Below the pieces are notes generated by a model. The model was not told the DNA's origin. It searched no databases and was given only the letters and a program-made list of their open reading frames with translations. Positions 1-8,773 of a stretch of 64,000 nt of DNA are shown in pieces; positions within the stretch are counted from its first letter, which is position 1, and the number at the start of each line of letters is the position of its first letter. Source of the stretch: Chitinophaga sp. CF418 (GTDB lineage Bacteria; Bacteroidota; Bacteroidia; Chitinophagales; Chitinophagaceae); contig NZ_FRCN01000013.1 of assembly GCF_900142925.1 (NCBI RefSeq), positions 237,880 through 301,879 of the forward strand, in the 5' to 3' direction. A program made the translations under genes and the position numbers.

Positions 1-377
1 ACTTCTGTCATGGAGTAACCCAGCGCTTTGGTTGATCTCTTTACGTTCAACGCTGTTACCACAACTTCCTGTAATCCTTTCTGGTCTTCCTCCAGAGAGA
101 TATTCAGGCTACCGCTGTTACCAACAGCTGCTTCCTTTTTCAGATAGCCTATGAAGGAAAATACGAGCGTGCCGGAAGGGTTGGCATTGATCTTATAAGT
201 TCCGTTCATGTCTGTCACTCCGCCATTGGTAGTTCCTTTTTCTGAAACACTAACGCCGGGGATCGGGTAGCCCTTCGGATCTTTAACAACGCCGGTTACT
301 GTTACCTTCTGTTGTGCCCAGGCGAACTGAAAGCACAAAACAGAAAGAACCGCAAATAAAAAAAGCGATCTCTTCAT
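1..377 (-). CDS. SusC/RagA-family TonB-dependent receptor, 5' fragment
   Basis: This is the first ~125 codons of a gene that runs off the left edge of the window. The reading frame starts at the ATG complementary to 375-377. It encodes a signal peptide (MKRSLFLFAVLSVLCFQFAWAQ), then a carboxypeptidase-like regulatory domain with the usual GVVKDPKGYPIPGVSV and GTTNGGVTD segments, ending near LQEVVVTALNVKRS, the junction to the plug domain in SusC-type receptors. Family knowledge: these are outer-membrane beta-barrels that import glycans or peptides with a SusD lipoprotein. The barrel is missing only because of the window edge. Substrate is unknown. The family call is firm. Confidence 0.9.
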   Translation of the reverse strand, partial: MKRSLFLFAVLSVLCFQFAWAQQKVTVTGVVKDPKGYPIPGVSVSEKGTTNGGVTDMNGTYKINANPSGTLVFSFIGYLKKEAAVGNSGSLNISLEEDQKGLQEVVVTALNVKRSTKALGYSMTE

Positions 378-1109
378 TGTTTATTCTTTTTGATTGATAC
401 TAGTGGTGTTTAGGTATAAAGTTTAGCTATAATCATCGTGAGCCTGGTTAACAGGCATAGTTTCCCTGTTTGCCACATGCAGTGGCATCATTTAACTTAT
501 CGTCATTACCGAAAAAACATTTAGATTATGTCATCACAGACATAGGTATGCTGCTTCGAAATACATTATTGTGTAAATCCGATCATTGATTGATATTATA
601 TGTGGAAAAAGTTACGTTTATCGACAAATCCATACATGGTAGAATCGTTTAGACAACAAAATACCATGAAGAAGCTGCTAGTCTTTCTTTTTACTAAAAA
701 AAAATAACCATGAAAATTCGTTTCTCTCTCTTACTGCCACCGATCTAAAAATTGGTTGAATTCATTATTCCTGTTTGTCCTTCATCACGAGTTCAATCCG
801 TTACGTTCTTCACAATGCCTGAATTGTTTTGCGCTTAATGCTCATTTACACTGAAGGCTACAGATATTAAACGTTTTAGCCTATCACTCAAAAAAAATAA
901 ATGCTTGATTTTCTATTGTTCCCCTATGACTATGATTGTACTTGTCTCAAACTTAGATAAAGTTTTAATCCCGTGCAAATAATTTTCGCAATAATTTAAC
1001 AATATCAACGTTTATCAAACTTCATTCGCTGAATTATAACATCTTCGTTGTATTACTGATTGTAAAGGGTTTACGCGGGATTCCAGCTATAATTATCTAC
1101 TGCTCTTTT
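378..1109. other. 732-base gene-free region upstream of a SusC gene
   Basis: AT-rich leader region between the lacI-type gene and the divergently placed 5' end of the left-hand SusC gene; both are on the minus strand, so promoters for the SusC gene should lie here. Visible elements are a palindromic AAACGTTT at 869-876, TATGTC-N6-GACATA at 527-544, and GTAAAGGGTTTAC at 1062-1074. LacI-family operators usually have a central CG, so 869-876 is the most plausible of these, but this is inference only. Two tiny plus-strand reading frames (13 and 12 codons, starting at 666 and 710) are not convincing genes. Confidence 0.5.
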
Positions 1110-2168
1110 TTATGCATTCACATGAGGCATTGAATGCATAGATGATTCTCTTTTGCGTAACTCCAGGGAAAGCACTACCTGTTGAGGGGTGGTGGAACTA
1201 TGTTCGAGTTCTGCTATCAGCAGGTGAATAAGTCTGCGCCCGATCTCTTCCACCGGCTGTGCCACACAGGTAATAGAAGGGCTGTGCAGGCGGAAAATAT
1301 CATGATCATCAAAGCTGACCATTCCCAGATCAGTACCAATGTGCAGACCGATGGAGCGGATACTTTCTATACCGCAGATACCGAGGTAGTTCGTAGCAAA
1401 GAAGAGTGCATCGAGGTCTTTGTTTGCCTGTAGGTATTGTGTGATCTCCTGGATGAACCCTGCCCTGTCAAGATCGAACGGCAGGCGTTTGATAACGTTC
1501 TTACCTGCCGGCAGACCGTGTTTCTTCAGGGCATCTACAAAGCCATCCAGACGTTGCTGCATTTGTATCTGTGAGGAAGTAGTGGTGATAATACCGATCT
1601 TTTTATAACCCTGTTCCACCAGGTGACTGACAGCCACATAGGCGCCCTGGAAGTTATCTACCACTACATAATGGGAGTCTGCGATATTGGGAAAATAGCG
1701 GTCCATCAGTACCACGGGCTTCTGGAGGGATACGATTTCTTTGTCAAGATTTGCTGTCGGCGTAATGATATATCCGTCTACCTGGCGGTAACGCAACACT
1801 TCCAGCAACCCTTTTGCTTTCTCTTCGTTATCTTCCGTACTTCCGAAAAGCACTTTATAACCAAATTTGTCCGCCTCGTCCTCTACAACCTTCGCTACAT
1901 TGGCAAAAAAACTGTTCGCTATATCTTCTACTATTAACCCGATCGTCTTTGTTTTGCCGGTGCGTAACCCCCTCGCGAGCTGGTTAGGCTTGTATTTCAA
2001 CTTCCCGGCTATTTTAAGTATCCGTTTGCTGACCTGTTCGCTAATCCTTTTTTCCTTTCCTTTACCATTCAATACAAAAGAAACTGTTGTAGGAGAAACC
2101 CCTGCCTCTTGGGCAATATCTTTAATGGATATTCCTTTCACGAAATTCAGATTTGGTTTGATATTCAT
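1110..2168 (-). CDS. LacI-family transcriptional regulator
   Basis: A 352-residue DNA-binding repressor or activator of the LacI/GalR family. Residues ~13-65 are the helix-turn-helix headpiece (SIKDIAQEAGVSPTTVSFVLNG), followed by the hinge with YKPNQLARGLRTGKT. Residues ~70-345 are a periplasmic-binding-protein-like effector domain (TIGLIVEDIANSFFA at its start). Length and layout are normal for the family. In Bacteroidota such regulators often control neighbouring SusC/SusD loci; here the nearest target in the right position is the SusC gene at the left edge, about 730 bases beyond this gene's stop. The effector is unknown. A -7 element lies 31-38 bases upstream. Confidence 0.93.
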   Translation of the reverse strand: MNIKPNLNFVKGISIKDIAQEAGVSPTTVSFVLNGKGKEKRISEQVSKRILKIAGKLKYKPNQLARGLRTGKTKTIGLIVEDIANSFFANVAKVVEDEADKFGYKVLFGSTEDNEEKAKGLLEVLRYRQVDGYIITPTANLDKEIVSLQKPVVLMDRYFPNIADSHYVVVDNFQGAYVAVSHLVEQGYKKIGIITTTSSQIQMQQRLDGFVDALKKHGLPAGKNVIKRLPFDLDRAGFIQEITQYLQANKDLDALFFATNYLGICGIESIRSIGLHIGTDLGMVSFDDHDIFRLHSPSITCVAQPVEEIGRRLIHLLIAELEHSSTTPQQVVLSLELRKRESSMHSMPHVNA

Positions 2169-2198
2169 CAGAAAATTAGAACCTTAACCGCACATAGC

Positions 2199-2206
2199 CA
2201 AATATA
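2199..2206 (-). promoter_or_regulatory. Candidate -7 promoter element for the lacI-type gene
   Basis: Read on the minus strand this is TATATTTG, an exact match to the Bacteroidota housekeeping -7 consensus TAnnTTTG. It would put the transcription start about 20-25 bases before the ATG at 2168. No good TTG/TTTG -33 element is present at the right distance, so the call is tentative. Confidence 0.35.
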
Positions 2207-2436
2207 TTAATATTCCCTTTCTGTTTTCCGGGCTTGATTATTACGAATAAATGATGTTTTTTTAACCAAAATTCGATAATTTGGCATTTTACAAGAAAAA
2301 GTTCTGTCAGGGGGATTTGCAATAGCTGCAATAATTGCTGCATCAATATGCAGTAGAACCGTATACCAGGATAGTTTGCATACACACTGTTTCGAGAGTC
2401 ATACAGGGTTAAAGGGAAGTTTAAAATTATAATTAC

Positions 2437-3312
2437 ATGAAACCCATTCTTATTAAAGTGGGGGCATTTGCCGACAATCAGATCACTATAATTGAGCGAT
2501 GTGATCCTTATTTCAATACACCATTTCACTTCCATCCGGAATGTGAACTTGTGTTTGTGATGGAAAGTAATGGGAAGAGAATTGTAGGGGACAGCATCGA
2601 AAGTTTTGATGTTGGCGACATGGTATTTCTGGGGCCGCATATTCCGCACGTATGGTACAATGATGAAAGTTACCATAAAAACAACGACCAGTTAAAAGCC
2701 CGGTCAGTCGTGATCTATTTTCCGAAAGACATCTTCGGGGATAAGTTCTACGGGCTGCCGGAAACAAAATCGCTTACAGACCTTTTCCACAGGGCCCAAC
2801 GGGGCATGAAGATCCTCGGGACCACCTATGATATTCTGAAGGAACAGATATTGTCCCTGCCTAAGAAAGAGGGACTGGAAAGGATCATTTCCCTGCTAAG
2901 TATCCTGAAGGTGCTGGCGGAAACAAAAGATGTGCAATACCTGGCCAGTACAGGATATTCGCATGCTTTCAATGCGAAAGATAACCACAAGATCGATGAG
3001 GTGTTCAAGTATGTGATGGGCAATTTCTCCAAGGAGATCTCCCTCCAGGATGTTGCCAGCATCACCAATCTTTCTCCCCAGTCTTTCTGCCGCTTCTTTA
3101 AGAACCGCACCAAGAAGTCATTTGTGCAGTTCCTCAATGAAGTACGTATAGGTCATGCCTGCAAACGACTGACGGAAGAAGACTGGTCTATCGCGGAAAT
3201 TGCCTATTCCTGCGGCTTCAAGAACCTGTCTAACTTCAATCGCTTTTTTAAAGAGATCGTAGGTAAAACTCCAAAGGAATATAAGAACGAATTAAGACTG
3301 AAAGAAGCGTGA
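2437..3312 (+). CDS. AraC-family transcriptional regulator with cupin sensor domain
   Basis: A 291-residue regulator. Residues ~25-100 form a cupin-like small-molecule-binding domain (FHFHPECELVFVMES, then GDMVFLGPHIPHVW, with the His residues typical of this fold). Residues ~190-288 are the two helix-turn-helix motifs of the AraC family (EISLQDVASITNLSPQSFCR and WSIAEIAYSCGFKNLSNFNR, ending FKEIVGKTPKEYK). It is divergent from the lacI-type gene and ends in an 11-bp hairpin at 3336-3367. Family members with this layout usually control sugar use; the sigma/SusC locus immediately downstream is a natural candidate target, but nothing in the sequence proves it. Confidence 0.92.
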   Translation: MKPILIKVGAFADNQITIIERCDPYFNTPFHFHPECELVFVMESNGKRIVGDSIESFDVGDMVFLGPHIPHVWYNDESYHKNNDQLKARSVVIYFPKDIFGDKFYGLPETKSLTDLFHRAQRGMKILGTTYDILKEQILSLPKKEGLERIISLLSILKVLAETKDVQYLASTGYSHAFNAKDNHKIDEVFKYVMGNFSKEISLQDVASITNLSPQSFCRFFKNRTKKSFVQFLNEVRIGHACKRLTEEDWSIAEIAYSCGFKNLSNFNRFFKEIVGKTPKEYKNELRLKEA

Positions 3313-3335
3313 TAACTACGCTTATTTAGGCAATG

Positions 3336-3367
3336 CATAGCCCTGCTGGCAGAACGGCAGGGCTATG
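3336..3367 (+). terminator. Hairpin after the araC-type gene
   Basis: Perfect 11-bp inverted repeat, CATAGCCCTGC and GCAGGGCTATG, with a 10-base loop, 24 bases after the stop codon. There is no run of T after it, so it may act as a weak terminator or an mRNA 3' stabiliser. Confidence 0.6.
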
Positions 3368-3421
3368 TACTGATCTTCAGCCATGTAACGTATAATGGCT
3401 ACGTACCCGCCTTGTAAATAG

Positions 3422-3452
3422 TTTGGTAATTGGTCAAAATGTATTAATTTTC
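3422..3452 (+). promoter_or_regulatory. Candidate promoter of the ECF sigma gene
   Basis: TTTG at 3422-3425, a 19-base spacer and TAATTTTC at 3445-3452, one base off the Bacteroidota -7 consensus TAnnTTTG. Predicted start lies ~80 bases before the sigma gene's ATG. The 13-mer TTTATCAACCAAA at 3511-3523 lies in the resulting leader and recurs at 10557-10569. Confidence 0.4.
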
Positions 3453-3540
3453 TTTCCGCTGATGACGAAAGATGCCAGCATAAATGGAATTATCTGCTGA
3501 TAATAAACCATTTATCAACCAAACTCTATTTCTGTAATCC

Positions 3541-4140
3541 ATGTATAGTAATTATACTGATCAAGAGTTACTATCGCTGCTGCAAGAAGACAGTGTAAAT
3601 GCTTTTAACGTTATTTACGAGCGTTACAGTCACCCTTTATACCTTTTCATTCTCAGCAAGATAGACGGTGCTGATGCCGGTAAAGACGTCCTCCAGGACC
3701 TCTTCACCTCTCTGTGGGAAAGAAGACAGTCTATCAATGTAAATGAATCCCTCAAATCTTACCTGTATCAATCCGCCAGGCATAAGATCATCGACATTTA
3801 CCGCAAGAACACTACTTACCGGAAATACCTGCAACAGCTGATAGAACACTTTGATGTACAACCCGGTGGTATTGCCGAGCTGGTAGACAGCAGAACCAGG
3901 ACACAGGACGTTTTTGAGACTATCAATCACCTGCCGGAAAGAATGAAGGAGATCTTTATGCTAAGCCGCGTTGAACATCAGACAGTTGAGCAGATTGCCC
4001 TCCGGCTCGGATTATCACAGCAAACAGTTAAAAACCAGATTACCAAAGCCCTTAAGATATTACGTGCGAACCATGCCAGGACAGACCTCGTGCTGTTCCT
4101 GCTCACCACACAGGCCATGTACTCATTTTTCGCCAACTAA
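3541..4140 (+). CDS. ECF-type RNA polymerase sigma-70 factor
   Basis: A 199-residue extracytoplasmic-function sigma factor. Region 2 spans roughly residues 8-80 (AFNVIYERYSHPLYLF, LQDLFTSLWERR) and region 4 roughly 122-180 (LPERMKEIFMLSRVEHQTVEQIALRLGLSQQTVKNQITKALK cut across its helix-turn-helix). The C-terminal tail is hydrophobic, as is common in the Bacteroidota subgroup. It stands directly before a FecR-type anti-sigma factor and a SusC receptor that has an STN domain. In this arrangement the occupied receptor signals through the periplasm to the anti-sigma factor, which releases the sigma factor to transcribe the uptake genes (established for FecIR-type systems, inferred here). Confidence 0.94.
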   Translation: MYSNYTDQELLSLLQEDSVNAFNVIYERYSHPLYLFILSKIDGADAGKDVLQDLFTSLWERRQSINVNESLKSYLYQSARHKIIDIYRKNTTYRKYLQQLIEHFDVQPGGIAELVDSRTRTQDVFETINHLPERMKEIFMLSRVEHQTVEQIALRLGLSQQTVKNQITKALKILRANHARTDLVLFLLTTQAMYSFFAN

Positions 4141-4194
4141 TGGTACCTGTACCTCACTGGTACGACATAGCTTTATCATTGGGACATTTCAAAT

Positions 4195-5208
4195 TTGCAA
4201 TCAGTGGAGCAAGAAACGATAAGGAAATTACTGGAGCGTTATAACGAAGGCCAATGCACCCCGGAAGAAGCAGCAATAATCGACGAGTGGTTTGACAGCA
4301 TTGGCGATCAGTATACATCGCCTAAAAGTGAGCAGGAGGTTCAGGCGGACCTCAGCGCGGTACAACGTGCGCTCCAGAAACAGATACAACCGGCCCCCAG
4401 ACGCTTCATGCGTTCCTGGTACTACGCCGCCGCCGCTATAACCGTGCTGGTAGCAGCCGGCGCATGGTTCTTCCAACAGAGGCAACCATCCGCTACGCCT
4501 GCCCTGCCCGGCCAGCAACCTCTTGCCGGTAATCTGGCAAAGCCTACCCGCACCGTCGATGATGGCTTTGTTACTGTCAATACACCTAAAGGAAATCAGG
4601 AACACATCATACTGGAAGACGGCAGTAAAATAGTGTTGAATGCCGCCAGCAGGATCCGCTACCCAGAACACTTTAGCGGCAATCACCGCGATATTTACCT
4701 GGAGGAAGGAGAAGCCTGGTTTGATGCAGCCCCAGGCGCAGAGAATTCCTTTGCCGTCCATGCCGGTGATATCACTGCTACCGCATTGGGCACTACTTTT
4801 AACATACGCGCTTACGCACATGAACGACAGATCACTATAGCCCTGCTGACCGGCAAGGTAAGAGTGACCACGGCATCACAGCCATCCCTCATATTACAGC
4901 CAAGTGAGCAGGCCAGTTATGACCTCCGCTCGCTGCAGCTTGTAAAAACCGCTTTCGATACAGAAGTAGTTACAGGCTGGCAGAAAGGCTACCTGATATT
5001 CAAAGATGCCTCTTATGAACAAGTACGCACCGGCATTGAGAACAGGTACGGCGTGACCATCATCAACCAAAGCGATAAGAAAGACTGGACCTATACCGGA
5101 AATTTCAGAGAGGAAACTCTGGCAAACGTTATTGAGACCATTTGTCTGACAGAATCACTTTCCTATACCATTGGAAAGGACACGGTAATACTAAAGAACA
5201 AGAAATAA
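4195..5208 (+). CDS. FecR-family anti-sigma factor
   Basis: A ~337-residue membrane anti-sigma factor. The N-terminal cytoplasmic part has the usual LLERYNEGQCTPEEAAIIDEW motif (split over residues ~10-31). One transmembrane helix lies at ~78-96 (YYAAAAITVLVAAGAWFF). The periplasmic FecR domain follows (~115-215, VNTPKGNQEHIILEDGSK, LEEGEAWFDA, ALGTTFNIRAY) and the C-terminal DUF4974-like domain is at ~260-335. No in-frame ATG exists near the beginning: the start is either TTG at 4195 or GTG at 4204, and I give the longer form. It probably forms one unit with the sigma gene 54 bases upstream and the STN-bearing SusC downstream. Confidence 0.92.
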   Translation: MQSVEQETIRKLLERYNEGQCTPEEAAIIDEWFDSIGDQYTSPKSEQEVQADLSAVQRALQKQIQPAPRRFMRSWYYAAAAITVLVAAGAWFFQQRQPSATPALPGQQPLAGNLAKPTRTVDDGFVTVNTPKGNQEHIILEDGSKIVLNAASRIRYPEHFSGNHRDIYLEEGEAWFDAAPGAENSFAVHAGDITATALGTTFNIRAYAHERQITIALLTGKVRVTTASQPSLILQPSEQASYDLRSLQLVKTAFDTEVVTGWQKGYLIFKDASYEQVRTGIENRYGVTIINQSDKKDWTYTGNFREETLANVIETICLTESLSYTIGKDTVILKNKK

Positions 5209-5289
5209 TGCTGGAAGATCATTCGGCTGTCACCGGACAGACACTTTTTCATTGAAGCTGCTTTTGAACTTAAATGTAAATGAGGCTAT

Positions 5290-8200
5290 ATGAGGGGAAA
5301 ATCATACTTCTGTAAAGTATGTATTATTGCCGGCTTCCTGTTAATGCCTTCATTGACGGGTAACAGGCCTCTTCATGCCCAGCAGCCGCAACCTCCCTGC
5401 AGGGAATGTATTACTATCGCCGCCGGTAACAGAAGCCTTTCTGATATCATGGCTGAAATAGCGAAACAGAGCCATCTTAATTTCCACTACGATAAAACAG
5501 CTATTGATCTCAATAAAAAGATCTCCCTGCACTGTAAAGACCTCCCCATCAGGGAAGTACTTGACAAACTCTCCATCCGTACAGGACTTTCCTTCCTGAT
5601 AAAAGAAGATAAGATCATTGTATGGGCTTCTGCAATGGAAGATGCAGGCAGTGACCTGAGTACAGACGGCGGTGACAACCTGCTTCAGATAACCGGCCGT
5701 GTACAGGACATCCGGGGCCGACCGCTACCCGGCTCCACCATCCTTGTAAAAGGTACACACAAAGGCGTGAATACCGATGATGAAGGCTATTACAGTATCC
5801 AGATAACACCGGTAGATATACTCATCTTCCGCTCTGTAGGTTTCCTCAATAAAGAGATCATTCCGGGAGAACAGCGCTCCCTGGATGTAACATTGACAGA
5901 AAGCGTTTTAGGACTGAATGAACAGGTAGTAACAGCATTAGGCATCCCCAAGAGCAACAAAGAACTCCCCTACTCTACCGGCCAACTGGTCAACGACGAT
6001 ATCTCAACTGTAAAAGATGCCAATGTGATCAACAGCCTTTCGGGCAAAATAGCCGGGGTAATGATCAACAGGAGCGCTTCAGGCATAGGCGGATCTGCCA
6101 GAGTGATACTACGTGGGAATAAATCCACACGCGAAAACCAGCCGCTCTACATTATTGACGGGGTGCCTATGGCAAACTTCACGCCTTCGCAACCTACTGA
6201 CATATGGGGCCAGTCGTCCGGCATTGTAGGTACTGCCGGCAGGGATGGTGGCGATGGTATCTCCAATATCAATCCAGATGACATTGAAAGCATCAGTGTA
6301 CTGAAAAGCGCCTCCTCGGCGGCTTTATATGGCAGTCAGGCCGCCAATGGCGTAATCATGATCACGACTAAAAAAGGTAATGCCGGCAAAGGGCGTATCA
6401 ATGTAGCCTCTGACCTGATGGTAGATGCCCCCATGTTGCTGCCGAAACTGCAGTTCCGCTATGGACAAACCATCCGGCCTTATAAGGATGACAAAGACAA
6501 ACTGCAGCCCGGTTCCCCAGACAGCTGGGGCGATAAGGTACAGGCACGCGACCATATTCGGGATTTCTTCCGTACCGGCCTGACCTCCACCAATGGCATT
6601 TCCTACAGTGGCGGAGCAGAGAACACACAATACTATCTCTCGTATGCCAATACCATGAGCAGGGGTGTCTTACCTGCCAATCATTTCCAGCGGCACACCT
6701 TCAATACCCGTATCACCAGCAATATGCTGAAAAAGAAACTGGCTGTTGACGCCAATATTTCTTACGTGATACAGGATGTACTGAACCGTCCCAGCTCCGG
6801 CCTATACTATAATGCCCTGACAGGATTATATAATATGCCGCGGGGGCTGGATTTCAATACCTACAAACAGTTTGAATATAATGACGCTTCCAGCAACCTG
6901 TCATTACAGAACTGGTGGAACATCCACAGAGACCGCGACTGGACAGGACTAGACGATCAGCAGAATCCTTACTGGGTGCAATACCGTGACCAGCGCAGGG
7001 AAGGAAGATACAGAGGTATGGCCTCGCTTTCCCTGAAATACCGGCTGGCCAGCTGGTTATGGCTGCAGACAAGGGGTAACATCGATAAAAGTTATGACCG
7101 GTATGAGATGTCTGCCCATGCAGGCACGCAACAGGTATTAAGTCCGCCGAATGGCCGCTTTACACGGGAAGTGGAAACCAATACACAATTATATGCAGAT
7201 ATGATGCTGACCGCCAGCAAACAGTTGTGTCCTCAGATAAAGCTGCAGGCCATGCTGGGCGTCAGCATCACCGATGTAAAAGCACACGACAGAACGCTGA
7301 CCAGTACGAATCCTACTGCTGCAGACGGACTGACAGTGCCCAATTTATTTGCCGTATATAATATCTCTCCCAAAGCACTGGACGGGCAGAAGAGCATCGA
7401 CAAAAAACAGCTACAGGCGTTTTTCGGCAGCGCACAGCTGAACTGGAAACAACGCGTGTTCCTTGACCTGACGGGCCGTAATGACTGGTCCAGCACGTTT
7501 GCCTTTACACCGATCAAAGACAAGGGATATTTCTATTATTCCGCCGGTATCAGCTCTGTACTGAGTGAATGGTTCAATTTACCGGCAGCAATCAGTTTTG
7601 CGAAGATCCGTGTGTCATATGCGAAAGCCGGTAATGACATTGCACCTTATGCTTCCAGGCCGGCCCGTTTCCTTATTATGACCACGGCAGGCGTTACCCG
7701 TATTAATTTTAATACACGGGCGCCTTATCCCGGCATCTACCTGAAACCGGAGGATAATCGTTCCCTGGAAACGGGCGCCGAGTTCCGCTTTCTGAAAGAC
7801 CGTATTGGCATTGACGTGACCTGGTACAAGAACAACAACTATCAGCAGTACATGGAAGTACGCGCCCCTTCCGGCTCCGGGTACCTGTATTATTACCTGA
7901 ACCTGGGTAATATTCAGAACAAAGGCTGGGAGGCGACACTGAACATTGTACCCATACAGGAAAAACAATGGAGGTGGAACACTAATTTTAATCTGACGAT
8001 CAATAGTAATAAAGTAGTAAAGCTTAGCAACAACAGCATACCTGGCGCCGGGCCGGACAACTATTACGTACTCACCGACTTTCTGACCAATATGTATGGG
8101 TCTTTTATCAAGGAAGGCGGCTCCTGGGGAGATATTTATACCAATAAGGAATTATACAGGAATAACAAAGGACAGCTTGTTATTGATAACCAGGGCAATC

Positions 8201-8757
8201 TGATGACGCGAAACGTACTAAAGAAAGTAGGTAATCCCAATCCACGTTTTATGTTAGGCTGGAATAACTCCATCACGTACAAAAATTACGCACTCAGTTT
8301 CCTGATAGACGGTCGTTTCGGCGGTAAGGTCATGAGTGTAACCAACTCTGTGCTGGACAGCTACGGTGTTAGCGAGGCCAGCGCCAGCGCCAGGGATGCA
8401 GGAGGCGTGACAATCAATGCTGTATATGAAGATGGAACCCCGCTTACAGGCACATACGATGAACGTAAGTATTTTGCCACCATCGGCAGCAGGGCCGGCA
8501 TCGGAGAAATGTATATGTACGATGCAACAAGTATCCGGCTCAGGGAAATATCACTTACCTGTAAATTACCGTTAAAGAGCAAATGGATCAACATGATGCA
8601 GGTCGGGCTGATTGGCAGGAACCTCTGCTTTTTCAAACTGGATGCACCATTTGATCCCGAAGTATCCATGAGCAGCGGTAATGGATTACAGGGAATAGAC
8701 GTATTCGGCGTATCGGCTTTAAGAAGCATTGGCGCTAATATTAAACTCGTCTTGTAA
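5290..8757 (+). CDS. SusC/RagA TonB-dependent receptor with STN signalling domain
   Basis: A 1155-residue outer-membrane transporter. After a signal peptide (~1-31) comes an STN (secretin/TonB N-terminal) domain at ~38-112 (LSDIMAEIAKQSHLNFHYD, IREVLDKLSIRTGLSF), then a carboxypeptidase-like regulatory domain (~130-215, ITGRVQDIRGRPLPGSTI), the plug (~220-345, VILRGNKSTRENQPLYIIDG, INPDDIESISVLKS) and the barrel to the C terminus. STN domains are found in receptors that pass the binding signal to a FecR protein, which fits the sigma/FecR genes just before it. The SusD-like partner follows after 16 bases. Substrate unknown: the locus contains no degradative enzyme. Confidence 0.95.
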   Translation: MRGKSYFCKVCIIAGFLLMPSLTGNRPLHAQQPQPPCRECITIAAGNRSLSDIMAEIAKQSHLNFHYDKTAIDLNKKISLHCKDLPIREVLDKLSIRTGLSFLIKEDKIIVWASAMEDAGSDLSTDGGDNLLQITGRVQDIRGRPLPGSTILVKGTHKGVNTDDEGYYSIQITPVDILIFRSVGFLNKEIIPGEQRSLDVTLTESVLGLNEQVVTALGIPKSNKELPYSTGQLVNDDISTVKDANVINSLSGKIAGVMINRSASGIGGSARVILRGNKSTRENQPLYIIDGVPMANFTPSQPTDIWGQSSGIVGTAGRDGGDGISNINPDDIESISVLKSASSAALYGSQAANGVIMITTKKGNAGKGRINVASDLMVDAPMLLPKLQFRYGQTIRPYKDDKDKLQPGSPDSWGDKVQARDHIRDFFRTGLTSTNGISYSGGAENTQYYLSYANTMSRGVLPANHFQRHTFNTRITSNMLKKKLAVDANISYVIQDVLNRPSSGLYYNALTGLYNMPRGLDFNTYKQFEYNDASSNLSLQNWWNIHRDRDWTGLDDQQNPYWVQYRDQRREGRYRGMASLSLKYRLASWLWLQTRGNIDKSYDRYEMSAHAGTQQVLSPPNGRFTREVETNTQLYADMMLTASKQLCPQIKLQAMLGVSITDVKAHDRTLTSTNPTAADGLTVPNLFAVYNISPKALDGQKSIDKKQLQAFFGSAQLNWKQRVFLDLTGRNDWSSTFAFTPIKDKGYFYYSAGISSVLSEWFNLPAAISFAKIRVSYAKAGNDIAPYASRPARFLIMTTAGVTRINFNTRAPYPGIYLKPEDNRSLETGAEFRFLKDRIGIDVTWYKNNNYQQYMEVRAPSGSGYLYYYLNLGNIQNKGWEATLNIVPIQEKQWRWNTNFNLTINSNKVVKLSNNSIPGAGPDNYYVLTDFLTNMYGSFIKEGGSWGDIYTNKELYRNNKGQLVIDNQGNLMTRNVLKKVGNPNPRFMLGWNNSITYKNYALSFLIDGRFGGKVMSVTNSVLDSYGVSEASASARDAGGVTINAVYEDGTPLTGTYDERKYFATIGSRAGIGEMYMYDATSIRLREISLTCKLPLKSKWINMMQVGLIGRNLCFFKLDAPFDPEVSMSSGNGLQGIDVFGVSALRSIGANIKLVL

Positions 8758-8773
8758 AAAGAGCTTATGAATA

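Noticed and set aside
666..748. Two tiny frames beginning MKKLLVFLF and MKIRFSLLL
   Set aside because: Only 13 and 12 codons, with no operon context and AT-rich surroundings where such starts appear by chance.
2176..2676. 166-codon open frame on the minus strand across the start of the AraC-type gene
   Set aside because: It lies opposite a clear AraC-family coding region, has no recognisable domain and has the composition expected of an antisense shadow.
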